This document shows positions 11,569-22,114 of a stretch of 64,000 bases of DNA, in pieces. The notes under the pieces are model-generated. The model was not told where the DNA came from. It worked only from the letters and a program-made list of their open reading frames with translations, and ran no database searches. Position 1 is the stretch's first letter, and each line of letters opens with the position of its first letter. Source of the DNA: Euborellia annulipes (lineage: Eukaryota; Arthropoda; Insecta; Dermaptera; Anisolabididae). The position numbers were made by a program, and so were the translations under genes. The DNA lies in NCBI GenBank assembly GCA_023213315.1, contig JAKCPI010005699.1, positions 81,979-145,978 on the forward strand. The letters are read 5' to 3'.

Positions 11569-11691
11569 CTATAGGAGCTCTTGCGCTTCCTTGGATGAGG
11601 ATCTTGCTCGGGCACTGTCTGTACATCCATCACGGCGCCGCTCGAGCCGATGCCCGTATCTCCCAGATACATAGACGTCGAACACGTGTTT
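11569..11691 (-). CDS. cyc: cyc exon 2: N-terminal region with basic RKRK motif
   Basis: A 123-nt exon with acceptor tttgtttag|A and donor TATAG|gtgcgt. It encodes NTCSTSMYLGDTGIGSSG, then a stretch with an EQDPHP segment and the cluster PRKRKSSY. An N-terminal K/R-rich cluster (RKRKGSS in vertebrate BMAL1) is the known nuclear localisation signal position in the family, so the RKRK here is likely the NLS (inference). It contains an internal Met (in SMYLGD) that could serve as an alternative start if exon 1 is skipped. The first codons overlap a CACGTG hexamer at 11683-11688. It lies between introns of about 17.7 kb and 10.2 kb. Confidence 0.85.
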   Translation of the reverse strand, partial: KHVFDVYVSGRYGHRLERRRDGCTDSARARSSSKEAQELL

Positions 11692-12332
11692 CTAAACAAA
11701 ACAAAATAAACAAACATTAGCTTGAGAATAATAGAGTGACATAATAGCTGGTGAACAGTGGTAATCGCAGAATTTACCCAAAGGAAGGTCCTGATATTTT
11801 TGGTGTAAACGAAGCGAAGAGGCAGTGGCACATTCTAGAAGGGGAGGGTAATGAGGGTAATAATTATTTTTGTTCCGGATTCATTAATACAGAAATTTTG
11901 TATGATTAAAATATTTTTTCTGACCTGTCCAAAAGAGGGAGAAGGGCTCCTCTAGGACTCTTGGACCTGTAGTCTGTGAATGGAGTCTTTAAGACTTAAA
12001 TAGATATTATGTGGTCATAAACAATATCAGTATTAGGTTGCCTAACTTCTTATCTATTATAAGGTCAAAAGACTGCCTGGTATTTATTCGAGTTAAAGAC
12101 TTTCAAAATATCCTGAATAATCTACTCGTACAATGTGGGACAATATTAAGTCCCACCCATACTTTTTATACTTGTAATTATTTCATTGTTTTTATAAAAG
12201 AAAATGAAAATCTTTATTTGAAATTTTCTTTTTTTTAAATAAGCATAATGAAATAATCACAAGTAGAAAATGCCTGGGTGGGACTTAATATTGTCCCTCA
12301 CTGTACCTATATTTTTGAGCAGAGAACCTGAT

Positions 12333-12390
12333 CTCTGGGGTCTAAATGGTCTTAGATGCCGAAAAAGACCTTAAAAAAAAAAAAAAAAAC
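12333..12390 (+). mobile_element. SINE family B 3'-end fragment
   Basis: GGGTCTAAATGGTCTTAGATG, then CCGAAAAAGACC and an A-run: the shared 3' hairpin and tail only. Equivalent fragments are at 31105-31165, 36858-36918, 46826-46885 and 55835-55905. Confidence 0.7.
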
Positions 12391-12475
12391 CTGATCTCCA
12401 ACAAATATAGGCATATTTAAAAAATAATTTATTATCTATTCATAAAGAATCTTTTCTAGCTTAAAGTAGATACAG

Positions 12476-12705
12476 GATAGCAAGTTTGCGAGATATGTTT
12501 GTGCTTAAGACTGGGCAAAATTGCACCCCCTGGAGTCGAACCAGGACCTCCACGCTTTCGAGGGGGCTGGACTACCAAAAATTGGGCCGGCGCCCAAGGA
12601 TAAGAGTAGTCCACCCGCCGCGAAAGCGTGGAGGTCCTGGTTCGACTCCAGGGGGTGCATTTTTGCCCAGTCTTAAGCACAAACATATCTCGCAAACTTG
12701 CTATC
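12476..12705. repeat. inverted pair of a tRNA-derived repeat (family C)
   Basis: Two arms of about 105 nt are near-perfect inverted repeats around about 12590. Each arm holds CACCCCCTGGAGTCGAACC (complement of a GGTTCGACTCC box B) and a CGCGAAAGCGTGGAGG-type hairpin, then GCACAAACATATCTCGCAAA. A single copy lies at 34355-34500. Probably a tRNA-derived SINE or tRNA-like repeat, here as a head-to-head dimer. Confidence 0.6.
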
Positions 12706-12882
12706 TTAAACGATATATTGACTGGCTAATGAACACTCTATTTGAGCATTGATTGAAAAAATTCCATCCTTTTCAAACAAGGTTCTATCTAGTTTATATG
12801 CAGGATGTTTCTGAAATAGGCTGCCAAACATCTGGAGTGGTTTTCTTATATTCATATAAAGAAAAAAATTCCTTTTAGCATA

Positions 12883-13339
12883 TCGTCGGTCCAGTTCAAG
12901 ACAGGTCTAACTCAAAAAGTGCAATTTTGAGTTTTTTCCACAAATTATTTTTAAATTGCCTCTACTATCTTTGTGCAAGTCCGTTTCTTAAACAACTTAG
13001 TGAATCACCCCTAGATTGAGCGCGGGTAAGTGAACCATCTTGAATTTGTGTAGGGCCGTGCAAGAGTGAATCATCTCTTTAAAAAACCTGAAATATTTCG
13101 GTGCATGAAAGGATCATCTTGGAGTTTTTCCCATAAATTACTGGAAAAAAAATAATAATAATGGTATTGAGAGTGAGAAAAACCTTAAATTTATAGGAGA
13201 GTTCTATGATTGTGATGATTCGTGCAAAATCGGATAACGGAGACAACGTTAGTAACGGAAAGGAAAATCAGAAAATTTAATCTGCTCTCCTGAAAAATCG
13301 CTATTTTTGAGTTAGACCGGTCTTGTACTGGACCGACGA
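12883..13339. mobile_element. TA-flanked MITE (TCGTCGGTCCAG)
   Basis: Long inverted ends, about 34 bp with few mismatches: TCGTCGGTCCAGTTCAAGAC on the left and its complement (with TACAAGACCGG) on the right. TA lies directly outside both ends, matching Tc1/mariner-type targets. No transposase frame. Confidence 0.6.
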
Positions 13340-14279
13340 TATGTCCAAAAAAGCCATTTTTTTTCACTAAATTTTTTTATCTCCATAATGGTTTGACTAA
13401 TTATGGTGTAATTTGGCATGGTAATTACTTAGTTAAAGGACTAGTGTTAAAAAAATACTCAACCTTATTCAAAATGGCGCCCATTTGAAATATTTATATT
13501 GAAAATTAATTAATCGATATAAATTTCATTTTATTCTTTCAGTTTTTATTATCATTAGAATTTAATAAAAAGGATGTAACATGATAGCTTATTAAAATAA
13601 ATATCTTTGAGTATTACATTTTTATTTCATGCCTACGATTCGGCCTTGCATAAATACCTTTCTAGATCATGATATAATTAAACTTATGAATTTAGATTAT
13701 GAATTTAGAATGTGAGATTATGTATGTTTATAGTGATTGAGACAAAATAACATGTGTAATTAATTAATAATATATAGGTGCGATGATAATTTTTTTCGCA
13801 AGGCCGAACCTCACGGTTATTTATTAAGATAGCCTATCAATTAATGCAAAAAATAAGGTAATATATGCTAGATATAAATTGGATCGCAATCCTTATTACT
13901 GGTAAATCATAATAATATTGGATTTTTTGTAATAATATTGGATAATTCAAAATATTTGTATTTAATAATTTCTTTTAACGAGGATTATGATGTCTAGAAA
14001 TCGGATCAATATGCACTAAAAATTGGCAAAATATGCATTTAAAAAGTCTGAAATATTCACTTGATATCTAAGATAAGATGTTTTTAAACGCACTAAAGCA
14101 TTGTTTCTCAACCTTATTTTGCTTACCGCCCCCTTTCAGAAGATTTTTTCTAGAACCCCCCCCCCCCCATCTTAATTTTACTTACCACCTGTCGAGAATT
14201 TAAAACAGCTATTGCCACGATTATATTTAAACGTGTAATATTATTTAACAAGACATGTGAGTGTTTTTTATTGATGAGG

Positions 14280-14380
14280 CCAAACATCCCCTGGCCCCCC
14301 GGACCCGAACCCCGGGTCTCCCCCGTTCCGGGGCCTTGGGGGGGGCCCCCGTGGACCCGGGCCCCCCCCCCCCCCCGTGT
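14280..14380. repeat. C/G homopolymer-rich patch
   Basis: A sudden 100-bp run of C and G homopolymers (CCCCGGACCCGAACCCCGGG and similar) in AT-rich DNA, next to a hAT-like end (TTTCTCAACCTT) at about 14104 and a poly-C run. Consistent with a decayed element or a consensus error; the open frame here is not a gene. Confidence 0.4.
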
Positions 14381-15365
14381 AATATTATATTATAATCGTA
14401 AGATAGGATATGACCTCTATTCTATTTCTGGGTTTAAAATGAAGAATGAAAGAAGAATGCTTCAAAAAACGCATCTCAATTATATTGAGGAATATTTTTA
14501 TTAACATTCAAAAGAGATAAATTTATGACATAGAGAATTTTTTTGACTTTCTTGTTAAAACACCTTTAAAAGCCTTCGGCAGAAACTTTTGATTTTATGT
14601 TTAACGTATTCCTCGAAAGTGAATTGAAAAAATGTAAGTTTTTTTTGTTTTTTTTTACCTATTGCAGAGGTGGCTATATAATTCGATATGTGTGCGTTTC
14701 GTCGATATTCCCCATAGACTACATGTTAAATTTCAATTTTTAAAAAATTAATTACACGATAACCCTGCATCAGATCTGCTTCAAAATTTTATTTTATACG
14801 TATGTGATAGTGATTAATAACATCTTAAAAAATTAGCTTTTAATCTATTAAAGTGCTTTAATGTCCGAACAACTTTAATTTACGAAAAAAAATTAAGTGA
14901 TTTGATTGAAAATATCTAGAACATTGTTCAAGATTCATAGCTTATATAACTAAAAGGCATTCATGTATATATGTTAATTAATAAACAACAGAAGTGGAAA
15001 TATTTTGAGATCACTGATAAAATGCTAAAATATATTTAACAAGATAAATGTATGTATATATTCATACTAATTTAAAAAAAAAAATGGCCCATTCAAAATT
15101 AATATTAATAATATGTATTTACATGCTCATTTAAAACGTTTACTCTTTAGTTTATCATGTATGTTTTATAAATGCGATTTAGAATTCATTTTCCAGGATT
15201 ATGATCAAGAGATAAATCAAATCAATAATTAGATCGATGATGATGATGAAAGATATTACATGATATTAAATATTTAAGAAATATCTAATAAAAAATAAAT
15301 GTTTTTTTAAGAGATAAAAGGTAAATGGCCAACGGAGATTTTTTATTTCGATCTATTGATATTTT

Positions 15366-15575
15366 ATTTAAATGAGGTTGTATTTTTGTGGGGTTTCACG
15401 GGGGTATAAAAGTAAAAAAAAAAAAAAAAACGTAGATTATACTCGATACACAACAACCAGTTGTCTGTAACTCCTGAAGATGGGATACTAACCCGGAATA
15501 AATCTCGAGTATAATCTACACTTGTTGTTTTTACTCTTATACCCCCCAGAAACGCCACATATAAATAAAACCTTA
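15366..15575. repeat. foldback element with degenerate hammerhead-like loop
   Basis: Inverted arms: GTGGGGTTTC...GGGGGTATAAAAGTAAAAA and TAGATTATACTCGA on the left pair with TCGAGTATAATCTA and TTTTTACTCTTATACCCCCC on the right. The loop carries CTGAAGATGGG...CCCGGAATAAA, a degenerate copy of the hammerhead-like motif (GAAT for GAAA). Confidence 0.5.
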
Positions 15576-15954
15576 GTTTAAAATGTTTAATTTAAAACCC
15601 ACACCGCAATTTTTAAAATTAATTTTTATTTAACAGTTTAAAATAATTTAACTTACTTTAATATGACATTTTTTTAAATATAAGGAAAGATAAAACCCAA
15701 TGCTTTTGAATGGGAAAATCCGGGAGTAGTAATTTTTGTGCATCCCTTTCCCTTTGGGGACCGGAGTGTGTACTCTCCATAACGTCCTCTATAAGGCTGT
15801 AAAAAGGAAGTTAGTCTAACAAAACACGACAGATAGGTGGACATTAAATTATTCTATTGATAAATATTGGATAATTGGATCATATGTATCGTTGTTTGAT
15901 GCCGAAAAGACAAAAAAAAATTTAAAAAATATATTTATATTAGGAACCGACGGA

Positions 15955-16089
15955 ATTTTGGGTTCGGGGGGGGGTGGGGGTGGCAAAAAAAAGGTTGGGT
16001 GGGGTTGGGTTGGGAAAAAAAGGGGCCTTTGGCGGCGACGAAAGAAAAAAAAAAAGGGGGAGCAAAAAAAAAAAAAAAAAAAAAAAATG

Positions 16090-16128
<39 letters not shown>

Positions 16129-16135
16129 AGGGGGA
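15955..16135 (+). repeat. G-rich then A-rich low-complexity tract
   Basis: Follows GATGCCGAAAAGAC (end of a SINE 3' hairpin at 15898-15911). Long runs of G interleaved with A, then more than 70 bases that are almost all A. The open frame reads poly-Gly/Lys and is not a gene. Either an expanded SINE tail or an assembly artefact. Confidence 0.5.
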
Positions 16136-17840
16136 TTTATATAATGAAGGAATGGAGAGTACGTATAAATAGAAAGCCCCTTACATATAGATAACCGAAT
16201 AAACTGTTATGATGGACGTGAGGAATTTCTTAATTCATTTTCTTTCGTTTTCTTAAAACGTGATTTTAGAATGAATCAGAAAGAAATGGTAAAGATCATA
16301 AGAAAATGCAAATACAAATATCTCAAGTTTATATTATTTCACTCAGCTAATACTAGCTAACTAGTGAGTAGTCTAGTGATACGTAAAAAAATAACAAGTA
16401 TAAAAATATTTTTTACTTTAAAAATATTTTTTCTTAACTGGTTTAATTCAGGTATTTTAATTTGCATAACAACGAGCAATTTGTCAATATAATTTAAATT
16501 TATAATAAAAATTGAGTAAAAAATTTGTTAATTATTATATGTTACTTCCTTATTGCATTTTTTTAGAAGTATTATTTGCAAATTATAATACATTTCATTT
16601 TTTTTTTTATGAAGATAATCTTTTATTTCTTCTAATTATATAATTCTTGAAACTCCTTATTTTCAGGGACGTTCGTCCAAATTATAGAAATTTAAAATAG
16701 TATTACTTTTCAAAATGATTTTTAATAAAATTGGGTTTGTCACTTTTTAATAGAACTCCCTATAGAAGATAACCAAACATGCTTGCCTGATGAACTGGTT
16801 GCCTATTAACAACTCATAATTAATTCTCGAATTAAAATATCTAAATAAAAAAAGGGGTTTGGTGGTTTCTCTGTGGTTTCCCGGTCCTGCTCGTCTCAAA
16901 AAAAATATTTCAAGTAAAAAAAATAAATACATATTTATTTTTCTAGGTTGGAAAAAATTTCCCTATTAATTGGAATGTTATCCATAATTTAACTTCGACG
17001 TGCAAAAATAAATTAAATATGATTTGAAATTAAAATATTGATAAATAAATTCATTGCTATTCCTAGATCTAGTGTAGAGAAACCTTGGTGACAAACGAAA
17101 GAGTTGAGACGAGGGTTAGCCTTATCTAAGAACTCAAGAAGCAAGAGATGCAAGATTAACGACGTCATACTAGAACCGTTAGCAGATGCATCCAAGGTTC
17201 AGAGCGCGAAAAAAGAAATTCCGAAAGGCGCTGGCTGGTGCAATTCCACTATTTGCCAGAAGGTACATAATTAAATGGTCATGAAAGTTTACAATTTTTG
17301 CTCTTTCAAGGGCAAAATACACTTCATTACCATAAACTGAGCTCATATTATCTTATTATAAATCTCTAGCGGATTTCCATGGAGAAAAATATTTAATTTT
17401 TTTTTAATCTTTATTTATTTGCTCATAATTATAATAAATCATTTTTAGATTTAATTAATCAAATCAAAATGAGAAATTGCATAGGCTTTTCGGAGGAGTG
17501 TGTTCACCACAACTCTAATAGGTCCTTTCAGCTTTTTCTTTACTAATTTCCTTTTTACTTTCTATTACCCTATATATGAAAGTATTGCGATCATGTCAAA
17601 AATTTGATGTCGGGATTTTGATGGATATTCCTGTTTTGAGGTCCCCTGAGTCCAAAAATGTGGGTCCCGCAAATTGGTCTGTGTGTGTGGACATTTTTAA
17701 CCATGAAGGAAATGAGCTAGAGGTTGAAATTTTATATTTAATAAATTGAAATTGGCATTGCAACAAGAGAATTCCTGTCTAATTAAGTTCGAATCGAGAT
17801 ATTCATTGAATATTAATATCATATCAAATATAATTTAATT

Positions 17841-18104
17841 GCCCTCGGGCTTAGTATAATGGTTAGCGTGCTAACCTTCTCTACCGAACGCCGCGGGTTC
17901 GGATTCCAGGCAGTCCGATGATTTTATTTAGGCCATTTGCATACCAAATGGCTTAGATAAGAATGCCTGGAACCCCAATAGATATTATAAATAGTAAAGG
18001 CTATTGTCAAAGTCTTATATGGCCTCAGTTGCAGAAAAGACTGTGTGAATGTGTGTGTGAGTGTGAGTGGAATGAGAAAATAGTGTGAGTGTTAAAAAAA
18101 AAAA
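17841..18104 (+). mobile_element. SINE family A, near full length
   Basis: Head GCCCTCGGGCTTAGTATAATG (box A), box B GGGTTCGGATTCC, body, hairpin, TG tail and A-run. Short duplication TTTAATT on both sides (17834-17840, about 18108-18114). Confidence 0.8.
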
Positions 18105-18799
18105 CTATTTAATTATTAGTCAAATCAAAAATCTTCTTTTTGATTATTTTTGATTTTTTTCTCTGACTCTAACAAATTCCTGTATGTTCTTACTAGTTTC
18201 ATATGACCATGGGTTAACAAAAGTCTTATATACAGTATTCAATTTCAAAAAATAAATTAGGAATGAGGCACGTTGAAATCATAATAATTTTAGAATCTTT
18301 AGGATAGCTTTTTTACTTTTAATGCTTAGAATGGAATCCAGGTGGCTAATACTTTTCATTATTTATTACATACTTTTTAAAGATCAAAATAATAATATAT
18401 TTTTATTAAATTATCTCTTGAACACTTTTTTTTGGAAATTTAATTTAAAATTCAAATGGATAAATGGACATCACTAAAATAAAATCCTTAAATATTAAAA
18501 GAATTAATAAATAATGAATAATAACTTATTTAAATTTAATCAAAAATTTAAAAAAGATTATTTAAATTTCAAGGTTCTCTAGAAAAAAGAATAAAATATG
18601 ATGATATTTTTTAAAAATACCAAATCTTGAGTAAATTATATTTTTATATTTACTACGTTTTGAATAATTATTTTCATGATTGATGAGCAATGACTGAGAA
18701 ATAACAGTATTAAAAAAAAATTATTTCAAGTGAATTTTTAATTTCAAATAGGCCCCAAGAGAGAGAAAAATTTATTTCAAGTGAATTGACCTCTAATCA

Positions 18800-18870
18800 T
18801 TCAAAATAAATAGGGATGGGATCTAAATGGCCTTAGATGCCGAAATTTTCTTTTAAATTTAATTAAGCTC
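18800..18870 (+). mobile_element. SINE family B 3' fragment, tail-to-tail with the next
   Basis: GGGATCTAAATGGCCTTAGA then TGCCGAAA, ending in T/A-rich sequence that runs directly into the tail of an oppositely oriented family B copy, giving a palindrome. Confidence 0.6.
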
Positions 18871-19300
18871 TTTTTCGGCATCAAAGTCCATTTAGACCCC
18901 GTCCCTATTTATTTAAATTGATTTGTAGCAAATCCAATTTAAATAAATTTTGTCGCAAACAAAAGGCCAGCAGGCTAACACCTACACCAGTGGCGTCATT
19001 TCAACTTTTTCTTGGGGGGGGGGGGCAAACATTTTTTTTTCTTAAAATTTACTCACAATTGGATCAAGACACATTTTTCGATTAAAATTTACTTACAAAT
19101 GGATACTCAAATTTGGCCAAAACATATTTAATTAATTGTTTAATTTTGTACAGTTTGTATACTCGTAGATGTATTTTGGAGTATTTTATTTAGAATAATA
19201 TAAAATTTTATAAAAATCAGAGCCTTTGGGGGGCGGGGCAAATGCCCCCCTGCCCCCCCCAAATGATGCCACTGACCTACACTAAGGCCCGAGGGCCCCT
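18870..19300 (-). mobile_element. SINE family B, split by a hAT MITE
   Basis: Minus-strand copy: CTCTTTTTCGGCATC, GACCCCGTCCCTATTTATTT, body, then CTAACACCTACAC, interrupted by the MITE at 18987-19274, and continuing ACCTACACTAAGGCCCGAGG, the tRNA-like head. Confidence 0.75.
18987..19274. mobile_element. hAT-type MITE (CAGTGGCGTCATTT) in a SINE
   Basis: Ends CAGTGGCGTCATTT and AAATGATGCCACTG with a perfect 8-bp duplication ACCTACAC (18979-18986, 19275-19282) taken from the SINE head. G-runs lie near both ends; no coding capacity. Confidence 0.85.
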
Positions 19301-19380
19301 GAAAAAGTTCTCAAATTAGAAAAAATTTCAAATAGGATAACATTAACACATTATTGTTATTAAAATTTCCTACGATTTCG

Positions 19381-19860
19381 AGATCATTTTTTATTTACCT
19401 GAGGTACTCTCGCGAATACAGGCACCACAAACCTAATTGGTCTTATGGGCCTATGAAGTTATTTAATTTCCAATCTCTAACTCCTGGTTATTATTCTATC
19501 AATATATGGAACCTGTTACGCATTAATGTGTCAAACGCCAGGTGCCGAGATTTGAGAAAAATAACATTAAACTTTTTCTGATTTACATTGTTTTGATTAG
19601 ATTATATATCATTTTTTTTTGTCAATTGTGCAAGTAACATTAAATATAAATTTTTTTAGGGCATATTTCATAAAAAATACTATTCATTTGAAACAATATT
19701 CCGCACGCTTAATTTAATTTTTTGGGGCTTGACACACTAATGCGTAACAGGGACCATATAGCTTCTATTTCTAGAGGTTCGTAGGGTGAATCTCTTAGTT
19801 TGAGGAGGGACTCTCTGAGCGAAGAGTGCAAATTTGAGAAGAAACTTTCTTTTCGTTATT
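19381..19860 (+). repeat. dispersed repeat family D, copy 1
   Basis: Related to 30640-31065 (+) and 26085-26470 (minus): shared blocks around TTTACCTGAGGTACTCTCGC, AATCTCTAACTCC and GTTTGAGGAGGGACTC. No open frame is kept between copies, so it is a non-coding or decayed element. Confidence 0.5.
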
Positions 19861-20000
19861 TCTATGGGTTAAGTATGAGCTTCAACTTTCCTTTGTTAAT
19901 AAAAAAAGACTATTAGGATTTGATAAAATTATCAACCTATATCAAGAACATAGAAAAGATCGATTGCAGCTATTTTTATTTCGTTTATTAGTCACTTCAA

Positions 20001-20031
20001 GCTTTCGGTCAGATAATACGACTATCCTCAG
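20001..20031 (-). ncRNA. hammerhead-like motif copy 3
   Basis: Minus strand CTGAGGATAGTC, loop, GACCGAAAGC. Left arm of the foldback. The final block is GAAAGC rather than GAAACGTC, so it is probably inactive even if others work. Confidence 0.4.
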
Positions 20032-20200
20032 GGCTGAAGCGTGTAAACAAAATTCCTCAAAAAGTCGAATGGCGCAAATGTGTAAATTATTTCTTACCAT
20101 TGAATAAGGACCAAAGGCTATGCGAGCCTAGGATAGATTGAATAATGGCAATAATTTACACAATTGCGGAATTTGAGGATTATGTTGACACGCTTCAGCC

Positions 20201-20232
20201 CTGAGGATGGTCGTACATCTGACCGAAACGTC
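20201..20232 (+). ncRNA. hammerhead-like motif copy 4
   Basis: CTGAGGAT, stem GGTC / GACC around GTACATCT, then GAAACGTC. One of the best-preserved copies, followed by AATAAACGAAATAAATG. Confidence 0.5.
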
Positions 20233-20529
20233 GACTTGAAGTAACTAATAAACGAAATAAATGTAACTGCAATTGCTCTTCTTTTTATTTCTCACTACAA
20301 GATCTACTCTTCTATCCACCTCACTCTAATATCTCAAGTACTGCAAAATAAAATGGAGTTTAATCGACAGTTTACCAGTATAAAGGCAACGAAAACTAAG
20401 AAAGAGAAAATTTAATGTTGAGATTAATTAAAAGAAAATAAAAGGGTGACTCTTATTTATACTAAAAATAAAAAAAATACTATGATAGAATTTATAATTT
20501 ACTAATTTTAGGATTGATATTGTTGGCCA

Positions 20530-20612
20530 AACGTCCGCACGAATAATCGAACTCGGGATCTCCAGCCTATCTGGTGTGCTGTGCCCTTTCCACTTGAACA
20601 AGGCTACCGGAC
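20530..20612 (-). pseudogene. tRNA-like sequence or SINE head
   Basis: Minus strand starts GTCCGGTAGCC and ends near GTGCGGACG, so a five-base acceptor-like stem is possible. CAGC/GCTG can form an anticodon-like stem, and GAGTTCGATTATTC resembles box B. The T-arm is imperfect and the anticodon unclear, so it is a tRNA pseudogene or tRNA-derived repeat. Confidence 0.35.
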
Positions 20613-21036
20613 CATACATCAGAGGTAACCAAAAAAGTATTGAGATTATTTTTCAAAATAATATGTGGTCCTTTGTTATGTAAATGAGGCCCTCTGCTTT
20701 AAGAAGCAGAGAGCTTCTTTCTGTATCTCAAATTGCCTTTAAATTGATAACCAAGTGAACTTTGTGTCGTCAGAAAAAAATTAAATCTTTTAATTATTTA
20801 ATAGTAGAGTATGGTTAGTGATAAATACATATTATTTTCAATTAAATGCATTTGCTAATTGCAGAGTGTAATGGTTTCTTAAACACTATATTAATTATTA
20901 CCTATACTAACTGTTATATAACATACTATAGTTATTTGAATGTTATTTTTTTTAATAGGAGTACATTTTTAAAACTCGCGAGAAAAACAAAATTGATCTG
21001 TTTAAATACATAATTATCTTTATATTCAGTATTATA

Positions 21037-21814
21037 ATAGATTTGATGAAGTTGGCCCCACGTTGGGCGCCATTTATAATAGATGTTATAAAGTTTGCCC
21101 TTGATCGGGTGCCCTTTATAATAAATATTATGCAGTTAGCTCCAGGATTGGATGCTATTTATGATAGATGATTTTCTGCTGGCTCCAGGATGGGTACCAG
21201 TTAGGATGAATTTTCGTTTCCCGTTGCCAAATTGTCGTTGAAGATGGTTGATGGTGGGGGAAGGGTTCACACGCACACACACCAAATGACAACACGAAAT
21301 TTTTGGGTTAACAATTATTAATTAACACGTAATTGGTTTAATTCTTCTTTAAAATGATACAGTAATAATATGAATAACGATAAAAATGTATAACAGGTAA
21401 CAAGTTGAAGAAACGTAAAAAATATTTTAATTTAGATAAAAAAAACTGGGTCATTAATTAACCAGAAAAAAATATGAATACATAAGGGTTATGTAATAAA
21501 AAAAAAATATAATAATATTGACAAGGGCTGTCGAATTAATTTTTGCAGGGCGCAAAAATATTGTGAATAACCAATGCGACTTTACAAGGCGAGAGTCACA
21601 AAGCAATTGAATTGTGCTCGTGTCGTTCGCATGAGGCGACGGAAATTTTATACAAAAGTCGTTAAAAATACGTTAGAAAAATTTTAGAGAAAATAAACGA
21701 ATTTTCTACTTGAGAAAAATAAATGAATTAGATAAAATAAAAAAATAAAAAATAATATTGAGAAATTAGAATTGGAAATAAAATTAAATTAAAATAATTA
21801 ATTTGCCGGTTACA
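21037..21814 (-). repeat. 3' LTR of the retrotransposon
   Basis: About 778 bp, nearly identical to 24095-25772 once the MITE is removed. On the plus strand it starts near TTATAATAGATTTGATG and ends TTTGCCGGTTACA. It includes two tandem 42-bp-type units (GCGCCATTTATAATAGAT) and preserves the empty site of the MITE (TATAATAATATTGAC). Confidence 0.85.
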
Positions 21815-21829
21815 ATCTCCCCCTCTGAT
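21815..21829 (-). other. polypurine tract
   Basis: Minus strand AGAGGGGGAGAT directly abuts TGTAACC, the start of the 3' LTR. This is the expected plus-strand primer position. Confidence 0.75.
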
Positions 21830-21852
21830 TCCAATAACGTCTCGATGAGGAA

Positions 21853-22114
21853 TCAGCCCACCGAAACAGGCAAATTCTTACGGGGCCTACCTCTCTTACG
21901 CAGAGGAGTCACAGGTGAAGAGTGTGAAGTCTTGCTCACAGGATGCAGCGAAACTTTATCTTCAGTCGAGATTTTATGTTCACCATGAGAAGTGGACTCT
22001 CCCTCTCCCCCTGGCTGAAACATATTCTCCTGTTCTTGAAGAAGATTTGATTTTTGACCGGGTGTCAAATTTGTTTTATTTTTCAATGAGTGAAAAGGGT
22101 TAAGTTGAGGCAAC
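21853..22114 (-). pseudogene. remnant of pol C-terminus
   Basis: An open frame (21853-22230 in full) overlaps the end of gag-protease in another frame and ends TPLRKRGRPRKNLPVSVG, close to the 3' LTR. A basic GRPRK tail is plausible for an integrase C-terminus. This would be what remains on the far side of the deletion that removed reverse transcriptase and most of integrase. Assignment is inference from position. Confidence 0.35.

Larger units (their letters stand above)
19965..20280. repeat. foldback of about 310 bp with paired hammerhead-like motifs
   Basis: The left arm is the inverted, diverged copy of the right arm; the centre is near 20118. Each arm carries the motif (20001-20031 minus, 20201-20232 plus) followed by AATAAACGAAATAA and a GCTGCAATnG-type block. 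Whole-element inversion implies two head-to-head copies of the same end. Confidence 0.65.

Noticed and set aside
15892..16194. 100-residue Gly/Lys-rich open frame
   Set aside because: Homopolymer runs of G and A after a SINE tail, no coding character.
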